From: Epiperipatus broadwayi
Taxonomy: Eukaryota; Onychophora; Udeonychophora; Euonychophora; Peripatidae
DNA: 64,000 bases
Direction: 5' to 3'
NCBI GenBank assembly: GCA_028023455.1
Contig: JAQFVV010000018.1
Span: 7,347,274 to 7,411,273, forward strand
Under the pieces are notes generated by a model. It worked only from the letters and a program-made list of their open reading frames with translations, had not been told where the DNA came from and did not search any database. The stretch's first letter is position 1. Each line of letters starts with the position of its first letter. A program made the position numbers and the translations under genes. This document shows, piece after piece, positions 12,900-27,179 of the stretch.

Positions 12900-14640
12900 A
12901 TTAATAATAAAGGCAATGAAGTAGTATAAAAAACAATAGTTTTACTATTAGTGAAATGAATATTGAAAATAATCAGAACTCAAGGGTGATAAGAGTGAGT
13001 AAAAAAGACAAATAAAAAAACATGGAAAAAAAAGAAATAAGGAGTGATGAGAAAATGGGGATTTTAGACTCTTTGAGGAGCATTAGCTATCAAGGACAGA
13101 AATATTGAGAAATAGATACCTCAAAGCTATACAGGTCAATCAAAATAATGACATGGAAATAACATAAGATTGATTCATGAAAATAAACAATCCTTGGAAA
13201 GAAAAAATCAAATTATGAATGTTAAAAGGAAGTAAGGAAAAGAGAAGAGATAACAAGGCATGGGGAGAATACTAAAAGAAACTAAACAGGGGAGTTAGCA
13301 ATCTATGGAGAAAATGCTGAAAAAAAAAAGAAATGAAAATCATCAGCAAGTAATGATACTGTTAAAAGAAATGAAAACAAAAATAAATGTAAAAAACCAA
13401 GCTATATTGAAAAACATGTCTAAAAACAGAAAGAAAAGTTTAAGTAGGTGAAGATAAATATGCAAAGAAGTCAAGAAGAACAGAAAGAGAAGTTTGAGAA
13501 AATGTAGCTTTAAATATCTCAAGTGATAGTGCAAAGTAAACAAAATAAAAATGAAAATAAATAAGCTATATTTAAGATACAAGAGAGCAGAAAAGAAATA
13601 ACAGTAGAAATAATTGAGCAGATTGAACATGACAAAAAAATTAAAAGAGAAAAAATTAATTAGTAAATTACCCAAAAGAAAATTAAAGCAGAAATAAGAT
13701 AACTGAAAATCTCCAAGTCAGAAAACTAATGAAGAAATTTATCCATCGAATGGAAAAGATAGAGACTAACCTGAGTGAGATGGAAAGAATAAAAACTTAA
13801 CAAGTTACATAAAAGATGAATCATCAAATGAAATTCAAACTGAATCCAATCACTTAAAAAAAGAGAGACTGAATTAAAAAAATAGTTAACAAGAAAGTCT
13901 ATAATCAAACACCATACATGCATAGTATGATAAATTAATTCCTATACATTAGAACATTTTGGTACTAGACTAGTGAAAAACCTATAGAGAACTTATGTAA
14001 CCTCAAACAATTTTTCCCCTTAAATATGAATCAAAAAAAGCATGCCTGCCTCTTAAGCCTGATTGAATTCTTGATCTGATAAGTACAAAGAAGTATTATT
14101 GTTAGCTATTGGGCAGAGAAATACCAAGAAAGTTTAATGTACTAGATATCTCAATAAAATATAAACTCAGCAAGATACATCCATATTCTTTCAGAGATAG
14201 ATGGCAAAATACTGGCTGTAAGTCACACCATCCTAATAATTAGAAAACCTTTACTTACTAAAGTGGAGAAAGGCACATTGACTATGACCAATAAACAATG
14301 ATTGAATAAGAAGTGGAGCTATTTATCATGCTTAATATGAACAATAAATTAACTGATTATTTCAATCACAAAGAAAGAGGGTTTTACTGACAAATTAAAC
14401 TACAAATAGGGCCAAAAACAATAATATATTAATGACATCAATATACATAAAAGATATATCACACCATGTGAAAAAATAAAAAACATCATATATCATTTGA
14501 AAGTCCAAAACAGAATCCAATGTAAAGAATAAAAGAAAGTGAAACTATAAGAGAAGGAAAGTCCCCCCTCCCCATCTTCATCACAATTACCAAGTCACAG
14601 TTAAAAGGAGAGTATTGGAATTATAAGAATTTTGTCAAGC
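12900..14640 (+). other. Purine-rich stretch, possible decayed gag-like coding DNA
   Basis: The plus strand is markedly rich in A and G, unlike the flanks, and in all frames gives K/E/N/Q-rich pieces broken by stops. This resembles the coiled-coil, lysine-rich gag-like stretch at 53664-54240. No protease or polymerase motif was found, so assignment to a retroelement is only a suggestion. The open minus-strand frames at 13343-13675 and 13726-13923 are F/L/Y-rich shadows of the purine run. Confidence 0.3.
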
Positions 14641-15143
14641 TCGATATTGTTTTATATTGCAAATTAACTTAATTTCAACAAAGAGACAGATTAAATATTT
14701 TAAAGTAGTAGAATATAGCATTTTATTGATTAGTGGCCTATTATGTTTTAGTCTGTTATAATTCAGTGACTACAAAGTTGCAAATTTGGGGATATCATGG
14801 TTGCATTGCTATTGGTTTTCTTTTCTTTACTATGTTGCAGTTATCTATAATATTAGTTTAATGTTGCACATTTTTTATGTGTAATAATCACAATGAAAAT
14901 TATTAGTTTAAAAAAATCTAAAAATATCAGCATTGAATAAACTGATACAAATATAGTGCAAATTATTGACATGAAAGTAAGACAATGATGCCATAATTTG
15001 TATCATAATAAATAAACTGACAGCAGTGATTGGTAGATTATTGGGCCTAAGTCCAATTTTCATTCATTTTCATTTTAATTGTAATCTTCATTAATTTATT
15101 TACATGTTTAACTTATGTTAAGACATGCAAAACTCACTATATG

Positions 15144-15827
15144 TATTGCTAAGACTACTAATATATGGTATGGCTGAAGATCTATCAGCCCCATATAGCT
15201 ATTTGAGTTGGATAGCTGGGTTTGAAGACATGTAGCTGTCTGAAAATTTCAGATTTTCCACCCAATAGATAACTTTTAGTTAAATGCTGGCTTTGGGTTG
15301 GTATTTTTAGATCTAGTATCTGAACCTATCCTGGCAGCTCTCTGAGGCATGCCAAAGCATGAAACCATGGTCAGGGGTTTGGGAGGAAATTCCTGACAGA
15401 GATATTTTAAATGCTTTCTCTGTTTAAGCATTTAACACAAAGCTTGTTGAGGAATTGGCAATCTTCATTGTTTATAACTTACAAGCTTAAGAGAATAGGG
15501 CCATGTGATCTATGACTCTTATTTTGACTATTTATAGTCTCTGCCTTAAGTCTTATGTGATGTTATATTGCTAAGACTAATAATATATGGTATGGCTGAA
15601 GATCTATCAGCTCCATATAACTATTTGAGTTGGATAGCTGGGTTTGAAGACCATTAGGTGTCTGAAAATTTCAGATTTTTCACTCATTAAATAACTCAGT
15701 TAAATGCCAAAGCATGAAACTATGGTCAGGAAGGGTTCCTGACAGAGATATTTTAAATGCTTTTTCTGGCTAAGCATTTAACACAAAGCTTGTTGAGGAA
15801 TTGGCAATCTTCATTGTTTATAGCTTT
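15144..15827. repeat. Tandem duplication, 422-bp offset
   Basis: The segment at 15144-15480 is repeated at 15566-15827 in the same orientation. Shared landmarks are ATATATGGTATGGCTGAAGA, GAGTTGGATAGCTGGGTTTG and AGCTTGTTGAGGAATTGGCA. The second copy lacks about 75 bp from the middle of the first. The unit is GC-richer than its surroundings. No coding frame was recognised. Confidence 0.85.
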
Positions 15828-18800
15828 AATTTAAGATTTGTGAAATAAAAAAATAAAAATAAATTTCTTCATTCGAAATATTACCTTGGATAGACAACAT
15901 CTGTGAGGTATGTTCTTAATTATAAAATAGTCCAATCACTATAAATGGGACAAGATAAGACATTACCTCATATATATGCAAATTCTACATTTATATATGT
16001 ACAACACATACACTTTCTTTAATTGTTTATTCTAAAGTTTGTGTTAATTGATGTTTTTTTTTTATATTTTCTTTGAATGTCTTTTTAATTATTTATGCCA
16101 TGAACTTATAACTCTCCTTTATCATACACACATAATACATGACAGGGATTTTTAAAACCATCAGGGTGTTAAATAAAAGATAAAAAAGTAAATAAATACT
16201 ATACTATGTATAGCAATGTTGTATAGAACATAAAAATCATTCATGTTAATCAGGACACTGAGTGGCTATTCTTTATGGAATCATGAGTTGGAACATTGGT
16301 ATGAACCAAGCGTAAATAAAAAATGATGACAAAATTTTTAAATGAGTTTTCACTAATTTTGTTTTAAATTTTCTTGTTTAAATACTAATCAATGTAAATA
16401 CAATTATTAAGTTTATTTAAATGTTAAAACATGATTCTTGGTTTATTTTTCTGTAGTTAAATTTTGCTTAGCTATATTCTTACATATATATTTGCAATCA
16501 TTACTTGTATATATACATTATACCATATCTACTCCCATTAATAGACATATATTTATTTTACACACACACAAACTTTGATGATCTAAATATACCCTGAACC
16601 AGAGGCTCAAGTAACATCTCCCTGAGTTAAAAATCTGGAATAACAGAAGTAAACTGCAATATGGATGAGATGGATTAAGAGTAGAATCAGTAGTTACTTA
16701 GATCTTACTCTCTCCTCTTCTAAATACAAGTTTAATGTGTGAGGTGTATGCTTGAATGTGGATAACAGAGATATACTTCTTTATTTATCAGGAGAAACCC
16801 ACCCACTTTTGTGCATACTATGAAAAGCCCATCCTGTTACATATGGTGCTCAATGTGGGTCATGAACCACATATACTTATATTACAATTTTCAGTGCATC
16901 CTGTTACAATATATATTGTGCCCTTGTCTGTAGGTATATATGCATCTATAATATATATATATATATAATATATATATATATATATTAAGAAAAAACTGGA
17001 ATATGTTTAAAGGTTTTCATCAACAAATCAAGCCTCCATTAATAAATCAAAATAATAATAACACATTGCAATATCAGCTTTAACTGTCTGACAGTTAAGC
17101 CCTCAAATTTATTTTTAACCTTTTCACTTTTAAACAAAATTATTAAATAAATTGTAGACAGAGACATTAATTTTCAAATAATAATTATCATTTGTATACC
17201 TGTTCTGATTTATATGATTTATATAAATAATATTATTTTCCAATAACTTAAATAATTATTAATAGGATTCATAAGAGCCAAACTATTTTTTTCTGATTAT
17301 ATATATAATTTACATGCACAGTTTAGCTCTATAAATCCTCTCTTTTTTACCTATTAATTCTTAAACCAGCACTAAAATAATATAATATTATTCAAATCCT
17401 GACGACAATATTTTTTAATTAAAATAAATAAATAAATAAATAAGTATTAATTGAGGGATTGATCATGAAATAATAATAAGTCTGTTGGTAAAAGAAGATT
17501 TATTTAGAATTTAAAACAAGTTCACAAAATATATATAAATTATAATAGAGATAAATCAATTTTTTATATTAAATGCTTAATATTGATTGTGCACTAAAAA
17601 TAAAATTAGTGTTTCTTCAACCACAATTGGAGTTTTAGATTTACCTTGAAATAAGAGCATGGAGAAGATCCAGAAATTAATTAAGCCAATCCCTTGTTAT
17701 AAAAATAGATATTTCTGCTATAAGTTAAATGTATACCCCTTATGTATATATAATATTTAGTATGCGTACATAATAATACATGTGTACATATTATAAATGA
17801 ACTTTACTTAGTATATAAAATTTTATTTTAAATCAATGCCACACATATAGTGTATGTCATTACATATTTCTGCAGTAAGTCAATCTATATATAGGTAGAT
17901 ATTAAGAGTGTAAAGTGGTTAAAAATGTTATTAAGTTAAATGGAAAAAATCATTATGCAGCCATCTTGCAATATTTATCTAAAGCAAACCAAAGTTCTGA
18001 AAATAATTGTTAACTACAATATGTGAAATTAAAAATATTTTTAACATTTTCCTACCCCCTATTTCATATCTCAAAACTAGTTGACATGCTGAAAAAATAT
18101 GTATTGCAAATGAATTAGGCTGGTGTAACTTAGTTATATTTCAAATTTCAAACAATTGTTAGTTATATTTCAAATTTCAAACAATTCTATTGAATTTAAA
18201 AATATTAAACCTAGATTTTAAAATTTCTTTCTAACTTGAAAAAATCAAAACTTAACAAATAAACTAATAAACAAACAAACTGATTTTCCAATTTAAATAA
18301 AAGCATTTAAATGACTTGCATATCATTTGCCTCAGATCAGTCTTTATGCAGAAATCAATGAAGTTCATCAGCAATAATAAAATATTTATTTTATTTATGC
18401 ATGTTTTTTTAATCTATTTTGATTTTATTTTACAAAAGCCCTGAATAAAAATTCCCATTAAAGATGGTGTTGCAGAATTCTGTGTTTTTTTTGATTAATT
18501 TTTTTTTTAAAAAAAAGATGCAGTCATGATTGAATTGCTACATGTTTTTGGAAAGATACATCATAAATAGTTGTGGGTTTAATATGGTTGAATCATGGTA
18601 GACTTGATTTAACTACTTCAAAAATCAGAAGCATTTTGGTAAGCTGGGTATAGATATAAACTAACAATGCATGAAACTTCATGGTGACTGGACAATGTTT
18701 TGTTAATTGCACATTAATTGGAAGGTAAGATCTAAATTAACAATAAGGATGACCATGTAGGAAAGAGATGAAACAAAAAGAACATAATACTGGATGATTT

Positions 18801-20061
18801 ATGGTGCCTTCTATTTATACTACAGTTTTTTCTAAAGAATGTTTAATCTCGTAATTAAAAACAGGATTTTACCAAAACACTTCTGTTTTTAAATAAACTA
18901 AAATTTTAAGACTAGGAAATAAAATATATATAACAAATCTTAACTTATAAATCCAAGATAGCATACCATTTTCAGGGTAATTAATTTTGATAATCAACCC
19001 ATATAATAAAAAGTTTTGGTCCTTATGAGTTTTCAAGTAAACCAGGATGGCAGCCCATATTTTTACTCAATGTACAGCTTCAAGATCATATAATCTAGGA
19101 AGATGTGTTAGTTGTTAAATTAAAACAAAATAAATCGATTGATAAATTTTAAAAAAGAAATAAATTCTGATATTTCAATTTCTTTGTTTATTTATATAAT
19201 AATGTGGGAAAGAATGAGACGCTCTTAACATTATTATACTCTGATTCAATTTATCAGCAGTTGTTTTGATAAATTGTCATAATAATAAAAATTTGGGATC
19301 TTCCCATCACAGAACTTGATGAAATGGACTATTTCCAAAGGTATGGGATCCTGCCCTCCTGAAAACTGTGCATTAATGATCATGATATAATTGCACATTA
19401 TCTACTTAAATAAAGTGTAAATATTATATATATTTTTTAATTTTTCTGTTAATAAATTAATCTTAAAAAGAAAATAAAATAAACTGTAAATATTGTAATT
19501 AATTTTTCCATAATGATTTTTTTTTTAAAATAACAAGAATAAAAAATATAATGTAATTATTAAATATGTTTCTTAGCTGGCATTTTTTTGTAAACACCTC
19601 CCATCCCCCTTTGAAAATATATATCAAAAATACAGGCTACCATCTGCATTTAGTTGAAAACTTACAAGTACCACAGTTTTTACTTCTGATTTTAATTGAT
19701 CTTATGTTAAAACTTTGACTTCATATTCTGTAGTTTTTTTTTTACTTGAATATTGTTAATTAAAAACTTAGTTTTAATAAATCTTTTATAACAATAAAAA
19801 ACTAAACTTGTAAAAAAATACTTTTTTTATTTACTGTCTAAAAATTAAACTAAAAGCATTTTTATTAAGATTAAAAATAATTTTTTAAGTTAAACAAATA
19901 AGAATATTTTTTTTAACACCCACAAAATTTCCTGTAACTAATATGTGTGTGCATATATCTGGTACATTTAAAAATGTAACCTATTAGGTGGTATTTACTA
20001 GGCTGTACTATTTCTTTAATATGCAATCTAACACTTAATCCTTAAATTACTGTCTCTATAG
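15828..20061. other. AT-rich intron with minor microsatellites
   Basis: No exon or element is recognised. It holds TA-rich runs at 16947-16985, an AAAT run at 17421-17442 and a 29-bp tandem duplication at 18130-18186. The open frame at 16756-16968 ends in the TA array and has no coding support. Confidence 0.5.
18130..18186. repeat. 29-bp tandem duplication
   Basis: TTAGTTATATTTCAAATTTC plus AAACAATT occurs at 18130 and again at 18159, with only the final base of the first unit (G) not repeated. A very recent local duplication. Confidence 0.9.
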
Positions 20062-21310
20062 TGTAATGGTCAACTTTAGCAAAATCACCCTCAGGGTGAT
20101 GTAAACAACTACAACTTACTTCAACCTGCATACTACTTCATTTTTTTAGGGTCGGTGATCAGGGAGAGGTAGAGACTCTTAAAATTAGATTAGAACTATA
20201 TGATTTCTCTGTGTCAAAACAAGATATCCAATGCAATGTATATATAAAATACAAACACTATTAGTGTTAAACAAATAAACAAAAGCAATGACTACCACTT
20301 AAGTAGATTGTTAAACTCATAAGATAATGGAAATTAAATGAATTAATGAGTACATATGTAAAAGTTTAATGTAGAACAGATATATAAATAAGAAACCCTT
20401 GGATGATAAACACATTTGATCTTTGGGGCAGATATCCTCAAGCAGGTACATAATAATAAATAAGTTATGGTGAGTTTAACTCTAGAAAAATATGGTTAAA
20501 TAGATAAATGCATAACTCTCATGATTATGACCAATAAATGCTGAAATATCAAGCATTAACATACACAAGGGATAAGGAAGGTGGTAGTGAGTTGTTAAAG
20601 TAGTAAACAAATAATGAAGTAGACTGGAATATGATTGCCTTTGCAATATTATATACAAGCCTTATATAAAGACAACAATGGAAATATATTTCATTTTGAG
20701 AAGTTAAATGGGTCATGGAATGAGCATCTTCATATAACCCTTAATAACTTTCATTAACCAGCAGGAACAATCCACTGCACTGCTAACAAGAAATAATAAG
20801 ACCCACTAGGTCTGGAAAATGAAAGAAATGTTTCCGCCTTTGTGTGGAACTTAGACAAACAGAACCCATCAAATTAAATCTTCCAAAGCAGGGATATACT
20901 CATGTTGAAGAATGCAATGAAATAATCATGAAATTAAACAACCTAGTAATGCCAAATTTATAGAAAATAATAACTATTTGGACTTAAATTTAAATAAAAT
21001 AAAATGTAAATGGTCATGTCATCAGTTTATAATATGCGAATATGTTATATGAGGCTAAATCAAGGCCTACACAGCTATTTTATATAATAAAATTTTTTAT
21101 AAGGAAATTACTCCCTGCTTAATTAGAGATCTGCCTTATAGGTCTTACATATAGACAGAATTATCGATATAATAGTCTACTAGGAAAATATATTAAATTT
21201 GAATGAAAAGTTTTAGAGAATAAACTATCGTATCATACAATATACAGATATATTTACCAAAAGAAAAAAAACCGAAGTTTTTAACTTTCAACTTTAAACA
21301 TTAAATTTTA

Positions 21311-22309
21311 GGTAAAACCGACTTATAATGGTCACAACTTTTCATCCTCTATTTTTAAAAAATTAAACTATATTTTATTTGTACTATGTAATAGTAAAGT
21401 ATATCAAACTATAAATGTATTTTTTACATGAAGGTTAATAAAAAAACACATTTTTATGTGCGATTTTGAGCTAGATTATAAAATATTAAATAATAATGTT
21501 CACATGTGGCAAAACTTAAAATAATTTGCCAATGCACTTTATTGTTCACGAGACTGATATTAACAAATGAGTGGTCATAGACTGGTGTCATTTTTTCCAG
21601 GAAGAATGTGTTACATATTTTGACAAAAATCCAGCACTTGTTGGTGGATTTTATGACAATGCTGAACCATGGATAGAAGAGATCAATGAGTCATATTTTT
21701 TCACCAAAAAGACCATAAGGGGGCAATAAGAGAAGGTCACTGGGTATTCAGTGGAATAGATAGAGGGTCAAGAAAGTGTTTTTTAACAGAAATTGAAAAT
21801 AAATCAACTGCCACTCTGGAACTGCTTATACAGCAACACATCTTACTTGGCATGCATATAATTACTGATGGCTGGTGTGAATATAGCAATAAAAGTGGTG
21901 TAGATAATGCTATATACATTCACTCTATTGTTGTCCACCAAGGCAACTTTGTTGACCTGGATGACAAACTTATTATCCACACTAATAATGTGGAAAACAT
22001 ATGGATGAGGGTAAAGCATAAGCTAAAATATCAATTTAGTACCAGAAGAGCTTTGTTTTCATCCTACCTGCAGGAATTTGTATTTAGGGGTATGCACAAA
22101 GATGCCACCATTTTTAGGAATTTCCTCATGTGCATAACTCAAAACTATGCATAAAAATGTGTTTTTAAAAATTTTTTTTATTAACCTTCATGTAAAAAGT
22201 ACATTTATAGTTAAATATAGTCTACAATCACATAGCACAAATAAAATAGAGTTCATTTTTTTAAAAAATAGAGGGCGAAAAGTTGTGACCACTATAAGTC
22301 AATTTTACC
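21311..22309 (+). mobile_element. Merlin-superfamily DNA transposon with 8-bp target duplication
   Basis: The TIRs are about 150 bp. The left end is GGTAAAACCGACTTATAATG; the right end reads GGTAAAATTGACTTATAGTG in reverse complement. The target duplication AAATTTTA is at 21303-21310 and 22310-22317. The paralogous repeat copy (near 28760) has a single AAATTTTA and no insert, so the ends are exact. The length is 999 bp. GG-starting TIRs, an 8-bp duplication and the ISXO2/IS1595-like transposase inside all agree with Merlin. The encoded protein is broken (see next entry), so the copy is not autonomous. Confidence 0.93.
21535..22154 (+). pseudogene. Merlin transposase pseudogene (ISXO2/IS1595-like DDE core)
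   Basis: One frame (about 21535-21729) gives IDWCHFFQEECVTYFDKNPA, then EEINESYFFTKKTIRG, aligned with the family's I-D-E-S-x-F-x-x-(R/K)-K-x-x-R-G box. After a frameshift near the G5 run at 21719-21723 a second frame gives REGHWVFSGIDRGSRKCFLT, IITDGWCEYS (second acidic residue) and HTNNVENIW (third acidic residue), ending at TAA at 22152-22154. Defects: an in-frame TGA at 21568-21570, the frameshift, no N-terminal zinc-binding part, and asparagine (codon 21685-21687) at the first catalytic aspartate position. Family membership is strongly supported. It is inactive by several independent lesions. Confidence 0.88.
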
Positions 22310-22876
22310 AAATTTTATTTTAAAACTGCAGGTTGTTTATAAATTACCTGTATGCAGTATACATATATACTTGTCCCTTCTAAAAGAAAATAAAGTTTTA
22401 TCTTTAACACTCGATCTTAATTTTAAAAGATATATAAAACCATGGTAAATGCATTAATGGCTAAATGTCATTTTGTGAAAGAATAGATTTTATATAGGCA
22501 AATTTAAAATTGCAAATAAAAAAAACCAAAGTAGAATCAGAGAGAAAGTGGATTTAAATATCTTGCTTTTACTTAATTATTGGGCTTTTTTTTAAGATAA
22601 TGTCAACTATTTTAATCATTGAAATATTTTACTAAATTTACCTCCATCTGATTCTTAAACAATAAGCCTAGCAAAATTTAAGAAAGATTGAGTATATATA
22701 TATTGCAATAGCCAATCTTCCTTACTATGTACAATTAATTAAGCATGCATTAAGAAAATATTTAAATAATGCAAGTAATACAATAAGAATATCTTATATA
22801 CTACAAAAAGAAACATACTTTAAAGAACGTTTAATAAAAAATTATTTAAAGTAAAGAAAACATTTTCAATCAGACT

Positions 22877-23101
22877 AGAGAGGTTTTTATCATTTACCGG
22901 ATACTTTCAATGGACTGGGGCATTATATACTGGGTGACAATTTGTTTGACTGTGATGGCATAGTATGTCAGCACTATGGATGGTTAATTGTAGGCAAAGA
23001 CTTGAGTAGCCTAGCACTCTATAAGAACTGTGAAACCTATACTCAGTTTCTTTGTGATGGCCAGAGAAATTGCGGCATTCTACTCACTCATAGCTTGATG
23101 T
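22877..23101 (+). other. Unassigned open stretch in GC-richer island
   Basis: A stop-free stretch of about 74 codons runs from just after a TAG to a TAA at 23099-23101. It includes GLGHYILGDNLFDCDGIVCQ and ETYTQFLCDGQRNCGILL. It has several cysteines and balanced codon content, unlike the surrounding AT-rich DNA. A possible acceptor (TTTTCAATCAG) lies just upstream. No family is recognised; a faint likeness to an LDL-receptor class A motif (CDG..NCG) is too short to trust. It may be a transposon remnant or a terminal exon of an unknown plus-strand transcript. Confidence 0.3.
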
Positions 23102-24619
<1,518 letters not shown>

Positions 24620-24784
24620 GGTTTAGTGGATGATTATCTAGGCTAACCTAGTATCAAATACAACTCTAAAATAGATTTATACAGTTTATCTGAAAAAGAG
24701 AAAAAAAAGTTCCAAGTTTTTTTTAAAATTTTTTTTTAGGTCTGGATGTCTGCTTGGTACAGTATCTCAGACTCCTTTCAGGAT

Positions 24785-26835
24785 GAAAGATTCTCTGCAT
24801 TTTTTTTATAAACTGGGTCATCATAAAGGGGAAAGAACTATTTATACTTACACATGCTACTCATATTCTGATTCACCTTCCTCTTCATATTCTGATTTGA
24901 CTTCTTTCTGTTATCTTCCTCATTTTCTTCTTCATCTTCTGATGAAAAAAGAACTCTCTTACGCTTTCTAGATGAGTCATATTTCTTAAATGCATATGAT
25001 TGGTAACTTTTCTGTTTAACTGTGCTGCAAGTTTTGGATGATGTTTTTTGTATTTTGCTTCCACAGACATTTCATTCCCTAATTTATTCTCTAGTATAGT
25101 TTTCATTTTAGGCTCACTTCAAAGAAGTCCAGATAGGTTATATTCATTTTTTTTCTTATATCACTATCTTGAAGGTATCTATCATTTTTATAAGGGTAAT
25201 AATTGTCCAAATTTTCTGTTGATATTATAAAAAATAAAACTATGGTAGTACTTGTTGGTAAAAGACAACAATACATTGTGCAAGATGATTTTATAAAACT
25301 GAATTCAGGCCATACTGCAAAGACATTTTTGTCATTGATATACCATACAATAAATTTTGTTTCTTGACAAATGCTTAAGATTGTCATCTTTTTGAAAATT
25401 GCTCCAAAAATATTTAGCAGTGGACTTAAATATTTTTGTAAATTATTAGTTTCTATGGATATAAAATCCAATTTTACTGATGTCAGAAATCTCATTTTCT
25501 TTCTGGATGTTGAAAGTTTACTCTTTCAAAATCTGATGTAATATTTTCCATTAGATGGTTTTTTTGAAGTAAATTTCTTTTATTTAAAACATCTACATCT
25601 GGACTAAAATTAACTGTTTTATAATCATTTATATTTTGAATATTATATTTAACATTAATTATTTTACAAATTTCTTTTAAATCATGATAACTTATTTTTG
25701 ATATATTCATGTTATGCTTAGAATGAGTTTCATTTATTATAGATTCCATCTCAAAAACAGGTAACTCTAATTTAGTAGATAAAGAAGCATGTTATTCATG
25801 GCCATAATCAGTAGCTTCAACTTTATGAGTTTGACTTAATACACTTACAGCAGATATTGTAGACAGATAGCTTAAAAGTTCATCCAATTCTTTATCAGGA
25901 TAATGGCCATCTTCCATTCTGGCAACTGGTTCTCAACTTTGTTCATCAAATGTTCTATAATTTACTCCAATCCCCTCTGATTCCAAACTTCTTGTTCATC
26001 TTGGACCTGTTTTCTGGGTTGATATATAAACAACTTTTGCCTCTTGATAGCATCATAAATAGCTCCCATGAGTCTCTTCTCCATTTACTTAGATTTGTGC
26101 TTCATTTGTTCATATTTTTTCCCTTTTCTTTTTTCATTTCTACAATTGTTTCTGATTGTCTTGTCATTTGTTGAAATATTTGAGACAGAACATATTCTGC
26201 TCTATTTTTTTCTTTCTCTGTGACAATATGATCCTGTGGATAGATGACTTTACCAGGTTCTCTGTAAGTGATCTCTGGGCTTCATGTTTGAAATGAGTAT
26301 TCTGCTAGCTGTACATGAATATCAGCTTCCATGTCCTTTGATTCAATATCTTCTTCTAGTTCTTCACTAAAATCAACTTTAATTTTCTTTGATTCTCTTC
26401 TCCCAGATCTTCACCAATTTCAGCTTTGATTCACCATTCACACTAATATTCATATATTAACAATTTCTTGCTTTTCTTATTTTTTTAAAATTTGTAATCA
26501 GACTCCAATGAAGCAGTCTTTAATAGAGTTCCCATTTTTCTCTATCTCTGAAGTCCTGCATTGCTGATATACTACAAATTTCACCTACATTAAAAAAATA
26601 CGATTCCACTACTAAATTTTTTTCTTCTTTTCTCTTCTTTTTTTTTTACATAAATATAAGTTGAGCCCCTAATGTGATTGAAAAATGTTTTCTCTTCCTT
26701 TGCTTCAGCCTCATATAAATATAAAGCACTGGTGTCTAAAATGGCACAACAAAATCATATTAAAAGCATACTTATAACTTTCTTGTTTAAAAAAAACATT
26801 TAAATTTGGGTCATTTAAATCACAGGGGTTCATGG
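24785..26835 (-). pseudogene. Unidentified decayed coding sequence, overlapping minus-strand frames
   Basis: From high to low coordinate there are protein-like pieces: an ATG frame beginning MNPCDLNDPNLNVF (~26832), EEKTFFNHIRGSTYIYVKKK (~26700), VTEKEKNRAEYVLSQIFQQM (~26210), and ELDELLSYLSTISAVSVLSQ (~25890). Three frames then overlap end to start: 25492-25749, 25103-25495 and 24885-25106. In another frame KRKRVLFSSEDEEENEEDNR lies near 24900, an acidic/basic tail. Stops and frame changes in the upper half show decay. No known family is recognised; it could be an old retrogene or a transposon ORF. It is absent from repeat copy 1, which lacks anything like it on its left side. Confidence 0.5.
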
Positions 26836-27082
26836 TTTAAATTTAAGACCCAGATTGGGTGCTATATTCCAACAAAAATGTATGTAAATGGACAACATTA
26901 GCGAAATCACCCTTAGGGTAACTTAAACCACCACAACTCACTCCAACCTAGATACTACTTTCTCGTTTAGGCTTGATGATCAGGGAGAAGTACAGACTTT
27001 TAAAATTAGATTACAACTATATGACTTCCCTGTGGCAAGACAAGACACCCAATGCAATGTATATATAAAATACAAATACTTT

Positions 27083-27142
27083 TGTTGTGTTTAATGGTGA
27101 AATAAATATAACTGTGTAAGTATTACTCCAGAAATGTGTGTG

Positions 27143-27179
<37 letters not shown>

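Larger units (their letters stand above)
20062..22523 (+). repeat. Dispersed ~2-kb repeat, copy 1 (interrupted by Merlin element)
   Basis: It is similar along its length to 26885-28982. Landmarks in order: AAAATCACCCTCAGGGTGAT, ATATATAAAATACAAACAC, TAGAACAGATATATAAATAA, TGACCAATAAATGCTGAAAT, AAACTGCAGGTTGTTTATAA and GGCAAATTTAAAATTGCAAA. Similarity stops abruptly at both ends. No conserved protein was seen. It is interrupted at 21311-22309 by a DNA transposon absent from copy 2. The repeat's own class is unknown. Confidence 0.85.

Noticed and set aside
13343-13923. Minus-strand frames rich in F, L and Y resembling membrane proteins
   Set aside because: They are complements of a purine-rich plus-strand run; the hydrophobic look comes from base composition.
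22877-23101. LDL-receptor class A domain
   Set aside because: Only a CDG...NCG fragment matches; the other cysteines and the acidic calcium box are missing.
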